A stretch of 58,430 bases of DNA. Source: Acidobacteriota bacterium (GTDB lineage Bacteria; Acidobacteriota; Terriglobia; Terriglobales; Acidobacteriaceae). The position numbers and the translations under genes were made by a program. Where the stretch lies: positions 1-58,430 of the forward strand of contig JAJZGG010000005.1 in assembly GCA_021804965.1 (NCBI GenBank), given 5' to 3'. Each line of letters starts with the position of its first letter. Positions within the stretch are counted from its first letter, which is position 1. Under the pieces are notes generated by a model. It did no database searches. It was not told the origin of the DNA and worked only from the letters and a program-made list of their open reading frames with translations. Positions 9,795-18,283 of this stretch are shown here, piece after piece.

Positions 9795-11192
9795 TCATGC
9801 CGGTGTTCGATAGGGCGGGCGCTCGTAATGCTGAAAGCCCGCCTTCTGCATGCCGCGCATGGCCTCTGGATTGCGCATAAACGTACTCCACACGAAGCCG
9901 GTCCTGGCATTCTCCGCCATCAGCATAGTGATTCCGGTATCGATTCCGACCACGTCGGTATCGAACCAGCCGGTGAGCGGATTGAAGGCATCGACAAAAC
10001 CGTATTGCGACCAGGCCTGGGGATAGTGATCGTAGATGGTGCGCAGGACTCGCATGGTCTCTGCGGGCAGGAATGGCAGCGATCCGGCGGCAGCGCAGGG
10101 AACAATGCTGCCATCAATGGGGCCTGTTGCCGGAGGTCCGCCCCAGACAGTGTAGCCATGCACGGAATCCGAGGCGGTAATTCCCCATAAGGCATGGGTG
10201 TAGTCGGGAAAGCGCGTGTTCATGTCCACGCAGAATCTGCGGTGCGCCTCTGTGGCAAGAATGGAGTTTTCAAAGTAATCGGCAAAGTGATCGCGCTTGT
10301 TGCGGAAATCAAACCATGCCTGGGAATATTGATGCACGAACAGCGGCGCGTAGGAGCCGATGTAGCGCAGCCCGTCGTACTCGAAGAGGGTGCGCTTCCA
10401 TGCGGTCCATGCGTCGGCATGCAGGGGATGCGTGGCCGATCCCATGCCGAGCAGATAGATCATCATCAGTTCGCTGTAGTCATCCCATCGGCTGGCCAGA
10501 AACCCAAACTCCGGCGTCCATCCCATGGGCAGGATGGCCGTGTCCTCCGAGAGCCAGGACCAGTCCACGCGATCATAGATGGCCTGCGCAAGCTTGCGGA
10601 TATCCTGGTCCGGAAAGTGCGCCTTGCACATGAGCACGCCGCAGAGAAGGATGGCCGTATCCACGGATGAGGCTTCCGCATCCCAGATTCTTTCGCCTGT
10701 ATTCAGATTGGCGAAGTGATAGTAGAAGCCGCGATGCGTCGGCAATCGGTGCCAGAGCGAGGACAGCGTTTGAATGACCCGCAAACGAGCATCGGCACGG
10801 CTTACATAACCGCGCTTTTCTGCAATGCAGATTGCGGTCAAACCAAAGCCGGTGGCAGCGATGCTGGCCACGACACTGGTGTCGTTGCTGCGCGTGTTGC
10901 AGCGGTCCTTGATGAGCCCGGTCTGCGGATGTCCCTGCTCCCAGAAGAAGCGGAAGTTCGCCTGCTGCATGCGGTCCAGCATGGCTTCGTCTTCCGGGCG
11001 GAAACCGGCGGGCTGGACTGGCTCCTGCTTTTGCAGTGGATGCGGAGCAGAATCGCCTGCTTCGGAAATCGCAGGGAGGGCTCGTGTGAGAGCTGCCGTT
11101 CCAGCACAGCACAGGCCCAGCATGCGCTGCAATGCCTGGCGTCGCGTCCAGGGCTTCCGTCTGGCTTCCGGATTGGCTTGTGAGTCCTGCAA
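9795..11192 (-). CDS. Secreted glycoamylase-family glucanase (GH144-like, probable beta-1,2-glucanase)
   Basis: A 465-residue protein of the COG5368/glycoamylase family. The N-terminus has a twin-arginine motif (TRRQALQ) and a hydrophobic stretch, so export by Tat is likely. The body starts with the family hallmark QANFRFFWEQGHPQTGLIKDR-like segment and contains WTPEFGFLASRWDDY and YGFVDAFNP, consistent with an (alpha/alpha)6 barrel. Characterised members of this family (GH144) are endo-beta-1,2-glucanases. The start is TTG with AGGAGA upstream; the next in-frame ATG would cut into the Tat signal. It lies 110 bases upstream of the ABC exporter and in the same direction, so it probably acts on the glucan made and exported by those neighbours. 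The exact linkage specificity is inferred. Confidence 0.8.
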   Translation of the reverse strand: MQDSQANPEARRKPWTRRQALQRMLGLCCAGTAALTRALPAISEAGDSAPHPLQKQEPVQPAGFRPEDEAMLDRMQQANFRFFWEQGHPQTGLIKDRCNTRSNDTSVVASIAATGFGLTAICIAEKRGYVSRADARLRVIQTLSSLWHRLPTHRGFYYHFANLNTGERIWDAEASSVDTAILLCGVLMCKAHFPDQDIRKLAQAIYDRVDWSWLSEDTAILPMGWTPEFGFLASRWDDYSELMMIYLLGMGSATHPLHADAWTAWKRTLFEYDGLRYIGSYAPLFVHQYSQAWFDFRNKRDHFADYFENSILATEAHRRFCVDMNTRFPDYTHALWGITASDSVHGYTVWGGPPATGPIDGSIVPCAAAGSLPFLPAETMRVLRTIYDHYPQAWSQYGFVDAFNPLTGWFDTDVVGIDTGITMLMAENARTGFVWSTFMRNPEAMRGMQKAGFQHYERPPYRTPA

Positions 11193-11338
11193 TGCGCCCT
11201 GGCATCTCCTGTTCGCATGGGGCAGTTGCGTGCTGTGCCCCTACTCGCAAAAGAATACATGCTGCACAAGGGTGGGGGAATGGGGTATCGCGTCAGCCTC
11301 CCGGATCAGGATATGCTTGCAGCGAAGGATGTCTTGCC

Positions 11339-12340
11339 ATGAAGCCGCGCCGGATCGCACTCATCACCAGCGGAATTCTTCTTGCGACCGCGCTGCTGCT
11401 GCTCATGCGGCGCGACTCCAGCCTGGGATCTCTGGAGATTCAAGGTGCGGTTCTGCGCCAGGATCCGGATCTGCGCCGACAACAGCCGATTGCCGATGCG
11501 CGGGTGGAAGTACGATCGGGAAGAAGCCTGTGGACCGGCGAGACTAACGGCGAGGGCTACTTCCGCATTCCCATCCGAAAAATCCTTCTTCCCGGGTCGC
11601 AGTTTTCCTTCACGATCACCCATCCGGATTTCGAGCCGCTGCATGTCGCCACTTCCGTTGGCCTGCGCGCAGCCCGGCACCAGCTCCATATTTTTCGGCT
11701 TATCCCAACCACTCCCGACTCTTCGCAGCAGGCACCCGGCGCAAGCCCGGTCCGCGTGACTGGACTGCGTGTTCGCTTTGTGGAGAATGGCTCGACGGAA
11801 AACAATATCGGCAGCATCTCCCGCACGTTTGAAGTGAAAAATCAGGGCAACCAGCCGTGCGATCCCAAGTCCACCTGCTCGCCGGATGGTCGCTGGAGGG
11901 CCGCCCAGATGCAGCTTCCACTGAATGCAGGCGCTGGCAATCGGTTTGAACAGCTGCGCGTCTCCTGCATTGCCGGCCCGTGTCCCTTCACTCGGACGGC
12001 GACCTCCACGGATGCACACAACGCTTCACTGATGACCGTGAAAGCCTGGGACTGGTCGGATTCGGCGACGTTTCTGGTGGAGGCGGAGGTGTATCACACC
12101 TCATTCAGCTCTGCCGTGCATCATCTGTTTCCTGTGCTCTTTGGTCGCACACTCAACTTCACACTTCCCTCCAACGAGGAGGGCGTGAGCCTTGAGGCGG
12201 AACTGAACGGAACGATGATGGTCTTCCCGCTTGGCCCGGAGGGGGATTTGAGCTGGGCAAGCTGCGTGGTGCGCGAGAGCGACAGCTCCAACCCCATGCA
12301 CGTGTACCACTGCGAGCTGAAGCCGGGATTCAGTTTCTAG
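11339..12340 (+). CDS. Membrane-anchored protein with carboxypeptidase-regulatory-like domain
   Basis: 333 residues. An N-terminal hydrophobic helix (about 7-23, ITSGILLATALLLLM) follows a KPRR cluster, so the protein is anchored or secreted. Residues about 35-120 look like a PegA/carboxypeptidase regulatory-like beta sandwich (ADARVEVRSGRSLWTGETNGEGYFRIPI). The C-terminal half is a second, unassigned beta-rich region with paired cysteines (CDPKSTC, CIAGPC). I start at the ATG with GAAGGA in front rather than at the longer open frame, which would overlap the divergent glucanase gene. Function unknown; such domains occur widely in acidobacterial envelope proteins. The stop is 44 bases from the convergent egtD stop and no clear terminator is visible between them. 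Confidence 0.7.
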   Translation: MKPRRIALITSGILLATALLLLMRRDSSLGSLEIQGAVLRQDPDLRRQQPIADARVEVRSGRSLWTGETNGEGYFRIPIRKILLPGSQFSFTITHPDFEPLHVATSVGLRAARHQLHIFRLIPTTPDSSQQAPGASPVRVTGLRVRFVENGSTENNIGSISRTFEVKNQGNQPCDPKSTCSPDGRWRAAQMQLPLNAGAGNRFEQLRVSCIAGPCPFTRTATSTDAHNASLMTVKAWDWSDSATFLVEAEVYHTSFSSAVHHLFPVLFGRTLNFTLPSNEEGVSLEAELNGTMMVFPLGPEGDLSWASCVVRESDSSNPMHVYHCELKPGFSF

Positions 12341-12384
12341 CCGACCAGACGGGGAGCGCGCAAGCGAGGCAACCGCAGATCTCG

Positions 12385-13398
12385 TTACTGCTGCATCGAA
12401 GTCGGGTCATCGGCAGGCCGACTGCAGCGACGGCCGAGGAAGACGCCGAACCAGCGCTGCGGATCCATCCAGGCGGTAACAAACGGAAAGCCTGCCTGCT
12501 GCAACAGTTCCTGCACCTGCGGAACGGTTGGCTTGTAGCTGCTTTCCGTGTGGATGGATTCGCCGGCCTGAAAGAGGAATGACTCCTCCAGTTCGGCCAG
12601 ATATACCCGCTGACGGATGCGACTGACCAGATGCATCTCCATGCGGCCGGCAGCCTCATTCCAGTCGGCTCGATGCTCAAATTGATCCGCGCGGAAATCG
12701 GCACCCAGCTCGCGATTCAGTCGCAGCAAAAGATTGCGATTGAATGCTGCCGTCACACCCTCCGCGTCGTCATAGGCCAGAATCAGATCCTGCTTCTGCT
12801 TGCTGCCTTCGGAGGGATGGAGGTCGACGCCAAGCAGCAGGACATCCCCGGCACGGAAGTGGGCCGAGGCTCGCCGGAGCACGGCAACGGCTTCCGCCTC
12901 CTCGTAGTTGCCAAGGCTGGACCCCATCCACAACAGAGCCTTGCGTGCGCCGGCATCCGATGCAGGCAAGCGCGGCTGGGTTTGCGTGTAGTCGGTGACC
13001 TCCGGACAGACCTTCACCGCGGGCAGTTCCTGCGCCAGATATTCGACGGCATTCTGCATGGCATCGAGAGAAATATCCAGCGGATGATACTCGACACAGC
13101 GCTGCCGCTCCAGCGCCGTCCGCAGCAGATGGGCGGTTTTGCGCGCCGATCCTGCACCCAGCTCGAAGACCTGCCACTGCGTTTCCGGCACACAGGCGTC
13201 GACGATTGCACCGGAGTGCTGAAGCAGAATCTGCCGCTCCTTGCGCGTGAGGTAGTAGGCCTCCAGCTGCGTGATGCGCTCGAAGAGCTCCGAGCCGGCA
13301 GCATCATAGAAAAGCCACGGGGGCAAGGCCTTGGCTTTGCGACTGAGTCCTGCGCGCACAAGTTCGGCGATTCCGCTCTGGCTTACGGCTGTCTTCAT
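12385..13398 (-). CDS. egtD: EgtD, L-histidine N-alpha-methyltransferase (ergothioneine biosynthesis)
   Basis: SAM-dependent enzyme that trimethylates histidine to hercynine, the first step of ergothioneine synthesis in the cytoplasm. 337 residues with the family opening WLFYDAAGSELFERIT and LEAYYLTRKE, the SAM-binding FELGAGSARKT, and GSSLGNYEEAEA. The start ATG overlaps the stop of egtB in an ATGA tetranucleotide, so translation is coupled. A longer frame would begin 42 bases earlier inside egtB; I reject it because the overlap start is typical. With only egtB next to it, this is the minimal two-gene form of the pathway. Confidence 0.93.
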   Translation of the reverse strand: MKTAVSQSGIAELVRAGLSRKAKALPPWLFYDAAGSELFERITQLEAYYLTRKERQILLQHSGAIVDACVPETQWQVFELGAGSARKTAHLLRTALERQRCVEYHPLDISLDAMQNAVEYLAQELPAVKVCPEVTDYTQTQPRLPASDAGARKALLWMGSSLGNYEEAEAVAVLRRASAHFRAGDVLLLGVDLHPSEGSKQKQDLILAYDDAEGVTAAFNRNLLLRLNRELGADFRADQFEHRADWNEAAGRMEMHLVSRIRQRVYLAELEESFLFQAGESIHTESSYKPTVPQVQELLQQAGFPFVTAWMDPQRWFGVFLGRRCSRPADDPTSMQQ

Positions 13399-14702
13399 CG
13401 TGCAACACTTTCTGCCAGGCGAATTCCGGAGAACTGCCAACGCGTTTCCGGAACGAAGAAATTCCGATACGAGGCTCGGATGTGGGAGGCTGGCGTGGCC
13501 ATCGATCCGCCACGCAGGACCATCTTTCCGCTCATGAACTTGCCGTTGTACTCACCCAGTGTTCCGCCCAAAGGCTGGAAGCCGGGATAGGGCAGATAGG
13601 CGCTGGCCGTCCACTCCCAGCAATCTCCGAAGAGCTGCGCCATGGCCGACGTATCCGCGGCCTCGGGCAGAAAAGTGCGGCGCTCCAGGAGATTGCCCTC
13701 CACGGGCAGAGAACCGGCCACGTGCTCCCACTCCGCCTCGGTCGGCAGGCGCATGCCCATCCATCGGGCAAAGGCATCGGCCTCGTAGTAACTGACGTGG
13801 CAGACGGGGCGGCTGGCCAGCGTTTCCAGCGGCCACTCGCCGCGCAGCGTCATCACCTTCCAGATTCCATCCTCCCTGCGCCAGTAGAGCGGTGCCGTCC
13901 AGCCCTGCTGCTGCACGTGGTGCCAGCCATCGGACAGCCACAACTCGGGGCGCTGATAGCCTCCATCTTCGATGAACGCAACGTACTCCTGATGCGTGAT
14001 CAGGCGATTGGCAAGACGGAATGGCTCCAGCCATACGCGATGCCTGGGCCGCTCCAGATCGAAGCTGAATCCATCGCCTGCGCCCGTCTCCACCAGACCG
14101 CCGGCATAGGTACGAAACTCCGGCGCGGAGGTGGCAGCTGTCGCAAGCTGCTCCATGCGGAGATAGGAGGGATGGAGCGGATTGCTGGCAAAGGCATGCA
14201 GGATGTCGGTGAGGATCAATTCCTGATGCTGCTGCTCATGATGCATGCCGAGCAGCAGCCGGTCGGCGGCCTCCGGGCGCTGCAGAATGTGGGCAGGATG
14301 CTCCGCGATGGCCTGCTCGACATGGCTGCGATAGGCTGCAATCTGCTCCAGGGACGGACGGGAAAACGATGCGCGCAACTGCTTGTCAGGGAAGGCGGAA
14401 AAGCTCTGGTAATAGCTATTGAACAGCCATCGAAAGTCTGGATCGTACACCCGGTATCCATCCACGAAGGGCGACAGGACGAAGGACTCATAGAACCAGC
14501 TGGTATGCGCCAGGTGCCATTTGGCCGGAGATGCCTCCGGCAGTGATTGCACCATCATGTCTTCCGCAGTGAGTGGCGCCACCAGCGAGCTCGTACAGGA
14601 GCGCACGGCAAGAAAGCTGGAGAGCAGCTCTTCAGGATTCAGCCGGAGCCGGTGGGTTGCCTTGTCGCTCGTAGGATGGGTCATCGTATTGGGGGCTGCC
14701 AT
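13395..14702 (-). CDS. egtB: EgtB, iron(II)-dependent sulfoxide synthase (ergothioneine biosynthesis)
   Basis: Non-haem iron enzyme that joins hercynine to a thiol donor to form the C-S bond of ergothioneine. 435 residues: an N-terminal DinB-like domain with the iron ligands (WHLAH at 62-66 and the H-x3-H-x-E motif in HHEQQHQE), and a C-terminal formylglycine-generating/sulfatase-modifying domain ending in GDCWEWTASAY, LRGGS and RNFFVPETRWQFSGIRL. A tyrosine pair (YY at 97-98) lies in the DinB domain at the place where the Chloracidobacterium-type EgtB carries its catalytic tyrosines. That type uses cysteine directly, which would explain why no egtA or egtC is nearby. Start chosen at MAAPNTMTHP; MTHP six codons later is possible and neither has a strong ribosome site. 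Confidence 0.92.
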   Translation of the reverse strand: MAAPNTMTHPTSDKATHRLRLNPEELLSSFLAVRSCTSSLVAPLTAEDMMVQSLPEASPAKWHLAHTSWFYESFVLSPFVDGYRVYDPDFRWLFNSYYQSFSAFPDKQLRASFSRPSLEQIAAYRSHVEQAIAEHPAHILQRPEAADRLLLGMHHEQQHQELILTDILHAFASNPLHPSYLRMEQLATAATSAPEFRTYAGGLVETGAGDGFSFDLERPRHRVWLEPFRLANRLITHQEYVAFIEDGGYQRPELWLSDGWHHVQQQGWTAPLYWRREDGIWKVMTLRGEWPLETLASRPVCHVSYYEADAFARWMGMRLPTEAEWEHVAGSLPVEGNLLERRTFLPEAADTSAMAQLFGDCWEWTASAYLPYPGFQPLGGTLGEYNGKFMSGKMVLRGGSMATPASHIRASYRNFFVPETRWQFSGIRLAESVAR

Positions 14703-14805
14703 GAGTCTATAGGATGCCCGACCTGCGTCCTGAGCATCCGTTTTTTCGTCTATGCTGACAATAACGGGCAGACAGCAGCGGCATGCGCGCCCGGAAGGAG
14801 CAACC

Positions 14806-15651
14806 ATGAATCCCCTCCAGCAGGCAGCAACCCCCACGCGCAACTGGTTCCGTTTCCGTTTCTTCCGTCATGCTTCCTTCATTCAGGCTCTGGGGATTGC
14901 ACTTTTTCTGCTGCCGGGGGTGGCTGGTGCACAGCAGGCTTCGCCTGCAGTCCCGCCTGGGCCTGGCAGTGCATTTGCTCCAGGGGACTGGCTGGCCGGG
15001 GCGCGGGGCGTGATGGGAACAGTGGTGGACGCAACAGCATCCTCGCTGCGGCTGCGCTTGCAGAGTGGCAGCGTGTATACGATTCACTTTGGTCCCAACA
15101 CGCATATTCTGCAATCGAAAGCTCAGTCGGGAGAGCATGCGTCTCCCTCCGGGCATCCGCGACCAGCAGGGCCTCATGCGCGTCCTCCCATGGAGCCGAT
15201 TGCAGCGAGTGCGATTCATCCGGGAGATGCGGTTGCGGCCGTTGGGGAAGTGGAGGATGCGGCAAAGTCCGTGGGCGCCGTGCTGATTGTCCGGCTGCAT
15301 CCGGAGCAGGCTCAGGAGCTGAAGTCCATGGAGGCCCGCTACGGGAAGACCTGGCTTGCCGGGGAGATTACCGCCATTCACGGCAATGCCATCACCCTTG
15401 CCGGCATTCTGGACAGCCATCCCCAAACCCTGATCGTGGATGCGCAAACCACCATCCGGAGCAGGCACGAGCTCATTACGCTGCAGGATCTGAAGGCGGG
15501 TGAATTTATTCGTGCGGCTGGAACACCGTCTGCAGATGGATTTCTGGCGCGAAGGATTCGCGTGCTTCCGATGCGACATCACCCCGGACCATCCGCTCCG
15601 CAGGAGAAGCCCGACAACGAGCACAGCTCACAGTCAACGGCCACGCTTTAG
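14806..15651 (+). CDS. Secreted DUF5666-type protein
   Basis: 281 residues with a strong ribosome site (GGAAGGAG) 5 bases before the ATG. A signal peptide is visible (SFIQALGIALFLLPGVAGA, cleavage near AQQ). Two beta-barrel-like modules follow, RGVMGTVVDATASSLRLRL and LAGEITAIHGNAITLAG, the repeated 'G.v..v.g..itl' pattern of DUF5666 domains, each with a following 'IHPGDAVAAVGEV' or 'LKAGEFIRAAGTP' segment. The linker between them is rich in Pro, His and Gly. The C-terminus is polar and low complexity. Function unknown; probably periplasmic or outer-membrane associated. It is transcribed away from egtB and converges on the EAL-HDOD gene, with only 17 bases between stops. Confidence 0.8.
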   Translation: MNPLQQAATPTRNWFRFRFFRHASFIQALGIALFLLPGVAGAQQASPAVPPGPGSAFAPGDWLAGARGVMGTVVDATASSLRLRLQSGSVYTIHFGPNTHILQSKAQSGEHASPSGHPRPAGPHARPPMEPIAASAIHPGDAVAAVGEVEDAAKSVGAVLIVRLHPEQAQELKSMEARYGKTWLAGEITAIHGNAITLAGILDSHPQTLIVDAQTTIRSRHELITLQDLKAGEFIRAAGTPSADGFLARRIRVLPMRHHPGPSAPQEKPDNEHSSQSTATL

Positions 15652-15668
15652 GGCGCGGGAACCAACCC

Positions 15669-16985
15669 TTATTCCTGGACTTCAAGCGGCATGTTTTCCC
15701 GTGCCCATTGCAGGGACTCCAGATACAACGCGGCCATCTGTTCGGAAGAAATTCCAAGCTGCTCGGCCAGGGCGTCGCAGCGAGCCCATTCGCCGTGTTC
15801 GTAACACTCAATCCAGCACAAGGAGCCGCGCTCCGGGTTTTTGGCTCCCATCAGGGCCAATCGAATCGGCTGCCGCAGCGGCAGGTGGTTGACCACAATA
15901 TCTGCGGACGTATGGAGCAGCGCCGGGACCAGGCTCAGCATGCCCAGCATGTACTGTTCGGCTGCATCCAGGCCTCTCTGTGTGGCCACGATCTCACAGA
16001 ATCGTGCCCGGTGGAAGGCCATCTGCAGCAGCTCGGAGGGCTGATCGCCGAGCATCTCACTGGCCACAGCCAAAGTTGCCATGCGCCGAAAGACTGCATC
16101 CCCCACCAGTTGCAGCGCCATGCGGATGGAGTGAATCTCGTTGCGCATGCCGTAGAGCGGAGAGTTAACGAGGCGGAACAGTCGCAGCATCAGCGAGGGG
16201 TCGCGCTTGACCAGGTCGCTGAGCTTGTTCTGATCGAGTGGATCCTCCAGCAGCGAGCGTAGCAACTCCAGATGCAGCATCCGATTTGTTGGGATGGCCC
16301 GATTCTCGACAATCGCTGGCCGGGAGAAAAAATACCCTTGGAACAGGCCGAATCCCTCGCGCCGCAGTTGCTGAAAATCCTCCTCTGTCTCCACGCGCTC
16401 GGCAATCCATGCTGCCGAACAATGGTGAATGCGGAGCGTGCCCTGGAGTTCCATCCGGGCAATGACATCCATCTGTTCAATGTCGACTTTGATGTAATCG
16501 ACGAGCGGAAGAAATGGCTGCCAGGAGTTGCTCCAGGTGAAGTCATCCAGCGCGAATCGATACCCACTGCGGTGCAATCTTTGGCAGGCTGTGAGCAGTT
16601 GCGCATCCGGCTCCAACGTTTCCAGCAGCTCCAATACGGTGCGGTCTGGCGGCAGGACGCGCACCTGCTCCTCCAGAATGGCCTCGCGCGTGCAGTTCAC
16701 AAATGCCGTGTGACCGTTGGTGAGCACATCCAGCCCGAAGACAACCGTCTGGTCCAGAATGTTTTGCGTGGCACGGACACCGTCGCCACGGAAACTGGCT
16801 TCGCGCCCGGCCCGAAAGAGCAGTTCATACCCATGTACCTTGCCATGAGCATCCAGGATGGGCTGGCGGGCAAGGTATCGGTTTGCGAGTGGGTTTGGGA
16901 CTTCCTGAATGACAGGAAATCTTCCTGGTGCAGTCAACTCTCCTGCGGCTTCTTGCGCACCGACCGGATGAGCTTCCATCTTCAT
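15669..16985 (-). CDS. EAL-HDOD signalling protein
   Basis: 438 residues: an EAL-type domain (about 35-240) followed by an HDOD domain (about 245-435). The EAL half opens with LARQPILDAHGKVHGYELLFR, where ExL is kept as ELL, and has VNCTREAIL, LELLET, ALDDFTWSN, YIKVDI and QGYFFSRP. Most metal and c-di-GMP contact positions look present, although the glycine of DDFG is replaced by threonine. The HDOD half has LVKRDPSLMLRLFRLVNSP and GDAVFRRMATLAVASE. In this family the EAL part is often catalytically weak and the protein acts as a regulator of motility or chemotaxis. The start with GAGGAA upstream (MKMEAHP) is preferred to one 87 bases earlier. Confidence 0.88.
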   Translation of the reverse strand: MKMEAHPVGAQEAAGELTAPGRFPVIQEVPNPLANRYLARQPILDAHGKVHGYELLFRAGREASFRGDGVRATQNILDQTVVFGLDVLTNGHTAFVNCTREAILEEQVRVLPPDRTVLELLETLEPDAQLLTACQRLHRSGYRFALDDFTWSNSWQPFLPLVDYIKVDIEQMDVIARMELQGTLRIHHCSAAWIAERVETEEDFQQLRREGFGLFQGYFFSRPAIVENRAIPTNRMLHLELLRSLLEDPLDQNKLSDLVKRDPSLMLRLFRLVNSPLYGMRNEIHSIRMALQLVGDAVFRRMATLAVASEMLGDQPSELLQMAFHRARFCEIVATQRGLDAAEQYMLGMLSLVPALLHTSADIVVNHLPLRQPIRLALMGAKNPERGSLCWIECYEHGEWARCDALAEQLGISSEQMAALYLESLQWARENMPLEVQE

Positions 16986-17048
16986 GCCAGATTCCTCATA
17001 ACGGTCATCGGCAATCCGGGAGGAAACGTGAAGCTGTGGCAGGACGTT

Positions 17049-17093
17049 CCGCCATTTTCCTGTTGATCGCATGCAACAGGAATGGCGGTTTTT
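17049..17093 (+). terminator. Strong terminator-like hairpin facing the plus strand
   Basis: CCGCCATT and CCTGTTG (17049-17056, 17059-17065) pair with CAACAGG and AATGGCGG (17074-17088): 15 bp with a 2-base bulge and an 8-base loop, followed by TTTTT on the plus strand. Both flanking genes are on the minus strand, so the T-run faces antisense to them. On the minus strand the hairpin lies about 5 bases after the fabG stop but is not followed by Ts. It may still mark the fabG 3' end. Confidence 0.65.
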
Positions 17094-17097
17094 ACGA

Positions 17098-17847
17098 TCA
17101 GCCGCCCATGTACATGCCGCCGTTCACGTCGAGGACGTGTCCGGTGACGTAGCCGGCACCTTCACTGGCAAGATAGGCGACGGCGTGGGCGATCTCGGCG
17201 TCCGTACCCGGGCGTCCAAGAGGAATGGAGGTCATCATGCCGGCGCGCTGGGCCTCGTTGAGGACGGCGGTCATCGGCGTTTCAATGTAACCGGGAGCAA
17301 CGGCGTTGACGGTGATGCCGCGGCTGGCAACTTCCCGGGCCAGCGAACGCGTCATGCCGATCAGCCCGGCCTTGCTGGCGGCGTAGTTCACCTGACCGGC
17401 CTGGCCGGTGCGTCCGACGACGCTGGTGATGTTGATGATGCGTCCCCAGCGATTTTTGAGCATGGCGCTCAGCAGCGACTGGGTAAGCAGAAAGGCTCCG
17501 GTCAGGTTTGTCGTGAGCACATCGTCCCAGTCGGCGCGCTTCATGCGCATCGACAGGCCATCGCGCGTGATCCCCGCGTTGTTCACAAGGATGGCGACGG
17601 TTCCCAGCCGCTCCAGCACAGCTTTGGCCGTACTTCGGATCGAATCCTCGCTGGCAATATCGAGGGGGAAACACTCCGCGCGGCCACCGGCGGCAGTGAT
17701 CTCGGCCTGAACTTCTGCGAGTTTTGCCTCGTTGCGGGCTGCCAGAGCCACGGTGGCACCCTCGGCTGCCAATGCCAGGGCACAGGCGCGCCCGATGCCC
17801 TGTGATGCTCCGGTTACCAATGCCACACGCCCCGTCAATCCGCTCAT
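17098..17847 (-). CDS. fabG: 3-oxoacyl-[acyl-carrier-protein] reductase (SDR family)
   Basis: NADPH-dependent reductase of the type II fatty acid synthesis cycle, cytoplasmic. 249 residues, the usual length. The Rossmann motif TGASQGIG (12-19), NNAG (89-92) and the catalytic Ser142-Tyr155-Lys159 (SxnYaasK) are all present. The C-terminal GHVLDVNGGMYMGG matches FabG. Without acpP or fabD/fabF next to it, a different 3-ketoacyl substrate cannot be excluded, but the sequence is closer to FabG than to generic short-chain dehydrogenases. A possible -10 box (TATAAT) lies about 100 bases upstream. A long hairpin follows the stop. Confidence 0.88.
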   Translation of the reverse strand: MSGLTGRVALVTGASQGIGRACALALAAEGATVALAARNEAKLAEVQAEITAAGGRAECFPLDIASEDSIRSTAKAVLERLGTVAILVNNAGITRDGLSMRMKRADWDDVLTTNLTGAFLLTQSLLSAMLKNRWGRIINITSVVGRTGQAGQVNYAASKAGLIGMTRSLAREVASRGITVNAVAPGYIETPMTAVLNEAQRAGMMTSIPLGRPGTDAEIAHAVAYLASEGAGYVTGHVLDVNGGMYMGG

Positions 17848-18283
17848 GCCCTTGCTCCTTCTCTCTTTCTTCCTGCTGCGCCGCTAGTGAATCAGGACCG
17901 CAGGAGGAACTGCGGTTGCCGACCAGCCAGTACAGACACTCTGCTGATTATAAAATTCCCATTCCGGCTGGCGCGGGGTAGGCGCAAGGAGTTATCGGCC
18001 GGCCGACTGCAGCCGGTGTGGACTCTCCGGCTGGCCAGGATCGCCGGACATGAGCCTGCCGGGTAGAGCAACCGCGCCCCCACTTCCAGCGGGAATGCTT
18101 CGGCTGATGGCTGAAAACCCACCAATTTGGGTTGACCCAGGGCAAGCACGGAGCGCGCGGCAAATAAGCCCGTCAGCCAGAAAGCCAGCGGAACTCCACG
18201 CGGAAAGCGGATCGGAGCAAGAAGTGGACGCATCTTCCTTGCGTCCTCTTCCTATCTGCTAAATCGAGGCACCGCTAGCGTAC
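17848..18283 (-). other. 436-base intergenic stretch without a convincing gene
   Basis: Nothing here passes as a gene. One minus-strand open frame of 113 codons exists (17892-18233), but it has no ribosome site, no recognisable domain and low-quality composition. The stretch holds the upstream region of fabG and the 3' flank of the hexosaminidase gene; no terminator with a T-run is visible after the latter. Confidence 0.6.
17947..17952 (-). promoter_or_regulatory. Possible -10 box for fabG
   Basis: A perfect TATAAT on the minus strand about 100 bases before the fabG start, in an AT-rich patch (GGGAATTTTATAATCAGC) unlike its GC-rich surroundings. No good -35 sits 16-18 bases upstream, so this is tentative. 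Confidence 0.35.

Noticed and set aside
17892-18233. 113-codon minus-strand frame in the 436-base gap upstream of fabG
   Set aside because: No ribosome site or recognisable domain, and it contains the likely -10 box of fabG. I also looked for a cobalamin-type riboswitch in this GC-rich gap and did not find its conserved boxes.
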